Below, piece by piece: positions 12,049 through 12,238 of a DNA stretch of 12,238 nt. This DNA is from Candidatus Microgenomates bacterium (GTDB lineage Bacteria > Patescibacteria > Microgenomatia > JADHYG01), in NCBI GenBank assembly GCA_016782545.1, contig JADHYG010000028.1:1-12238 (forward strand), read 5' to 3'. A program made the position numbers and the translations under genes. The notes under the pieces were generated by a model, which saw nothing but the letters and a program-made list of their open reading frames with translations, ran no database searches and was not told where the DNA came from. How positions within the stretch are numbered: position 1 is the first letter of the stretch; each line of letters begins with the position of its first letter.

Positions 12049-12195
12049 ATGTTAATTTGTCCAGAATGCGGCGGTGAACTAGATGAAGAAAATGTCTGTA
12101 TTGACTGCGGGTTTGAGGCTGATGAAGAACCAGAGGAAGATGAAGAAGAATGGGAATCTGATGAACTTGATAAAAAAAACTGGGAAGAAGAATAG
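12049..12195 (+). CDS. Tiny zinc-ribbon protein with acidic tail
   Basis: 48 residues from ATG 12049, which follows the strong Shine-Dalgarno GGAGGAGG (12031-12038) by 10 bases. This decides the start against an upstream in-frame ATG at 11956 that overlaps the -35 boxes. CPECGGEL...VCIDCGF gives two CxxC knuckles, nine residues apart, expected to bind one Zn. The C-terminal half is almost all Glu/Asp with a few Trp (EEPEEDEEEWESDELDKKNWEEE). Such small zinc ribbons with acidic tails may bind basic partners or nucleic-acid machinery; the actual role is unknown. Divergent from groES across a 216-bp gap. Confidence 0.8.
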   Translation: MLICPECGGELDEENVCIDCGFEADEEPEEDEEEWESDELDKKNWEEE

Positions 12196-12218
12196 AGCTC
12201 AATCTTCAGCAAAAAAGC

Positions 12219-12235
12219 GTGGTCAAAACAACCAC
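12219..12235. terminator. Short hairpin after the zinc-ribbon gene, cut by window end
   Basis: GTGGT and ACCAC form a perfect 5-bp stem around CAAAACA, 23 bp after the stop. The window ends 3 bases later, so it cannot be seen whether a T-run follows. Confidence 0.25.
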
Positions 12236-12238
12236 ACC

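Noticed and set aside
11949..12212. Ser-rich frame on the minus strand over the zinc-ribbon gene
   Set aside because: It mirrors the Glu/Asp codons of the acidic tail, while the plus-strand gene has a strong Shine-Dalgarno and two CxxC motifs.

Overview
The window is AT-rich, densely packed chromosomal DNA that looks like a Candidate Phyla Radiation (Patescibacteria) bacterium, possibly Microgenomates. This assignment is inferred from the gene mix and protein style: a diverged WecA/MraY-type transferase, a PEGA-SH3 membrane protein, MurJ, a TrpR/YerC-like regulator, very Phe/Lys-rich membrane proteins, a tiny CPECGG zinc-ribbon protein, short intergenic gaps and frequent promoters that abut start codons. 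One gene ends in TGA and no other gene contains an in-frame TGA, so UGA is a stop here; this argues against the lineages that read UGA as glycine.

Layout. 1-1395 (+): the end of a small membrane protein, then a polyprenyl-phosphate sugar-1-phosphate transferase homologue. 1396-2238 (-): a membrane-anchored double-PEGA/SH3b protein whose stop codon abuts the transferase stop. A divergent promoter region leads to the lipid II flippase MurJ (2327-3997, +). 3998-4401 has no convincing gene but holds a REP-like fragment and the first of four 30-bp palindromes. 4402-4857 (+) encodes a TrpR-like repressor and 4971-5546 (+) an N-formylglutamate amidohydrolase-like protein. Each has a palindrome copy on its promoter, and a fourth copy lies at 5597-5626. 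Minus-strand genes then fill 5699-9487: acylphosphatase and two multi-pass membrane proteins, followed by a diguanylate cyclase with its own promoter and structured leader, and a glyoxalase II-like metallohydrolase behind two perfect palindromes. A small plus-strand membrane-anchored acidic protein (9514-9795) shares a bidirectional promoter with the acylphosphatase. groES-groEL (11832-9848, -) has a CIRCE operator, and a 48-aa zinc-ribbon protein diverges from it.

How it fits together. The left part is cell-envelope biogenesis: lipid-linked sugar transfer, lipid II flipping and a wall-binding anchor. The centre looks like a small regulon, with a TrpR-like regulator apparently controlling itself and the neighbouring hydrolase through a 30-bp operator. 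The right part is the classical HrcA/CIRCE-type chaperonin operon. Six gene starts (2238/2241, 2327, 4971, 6307, 9487, 9514) have a -10 box about 6-12 bp upstream, implying leaderless or near-leaderless mRNAs. groEL and the zinc-ribbon gene instead carry strong Shine-Dalgarno sequences.
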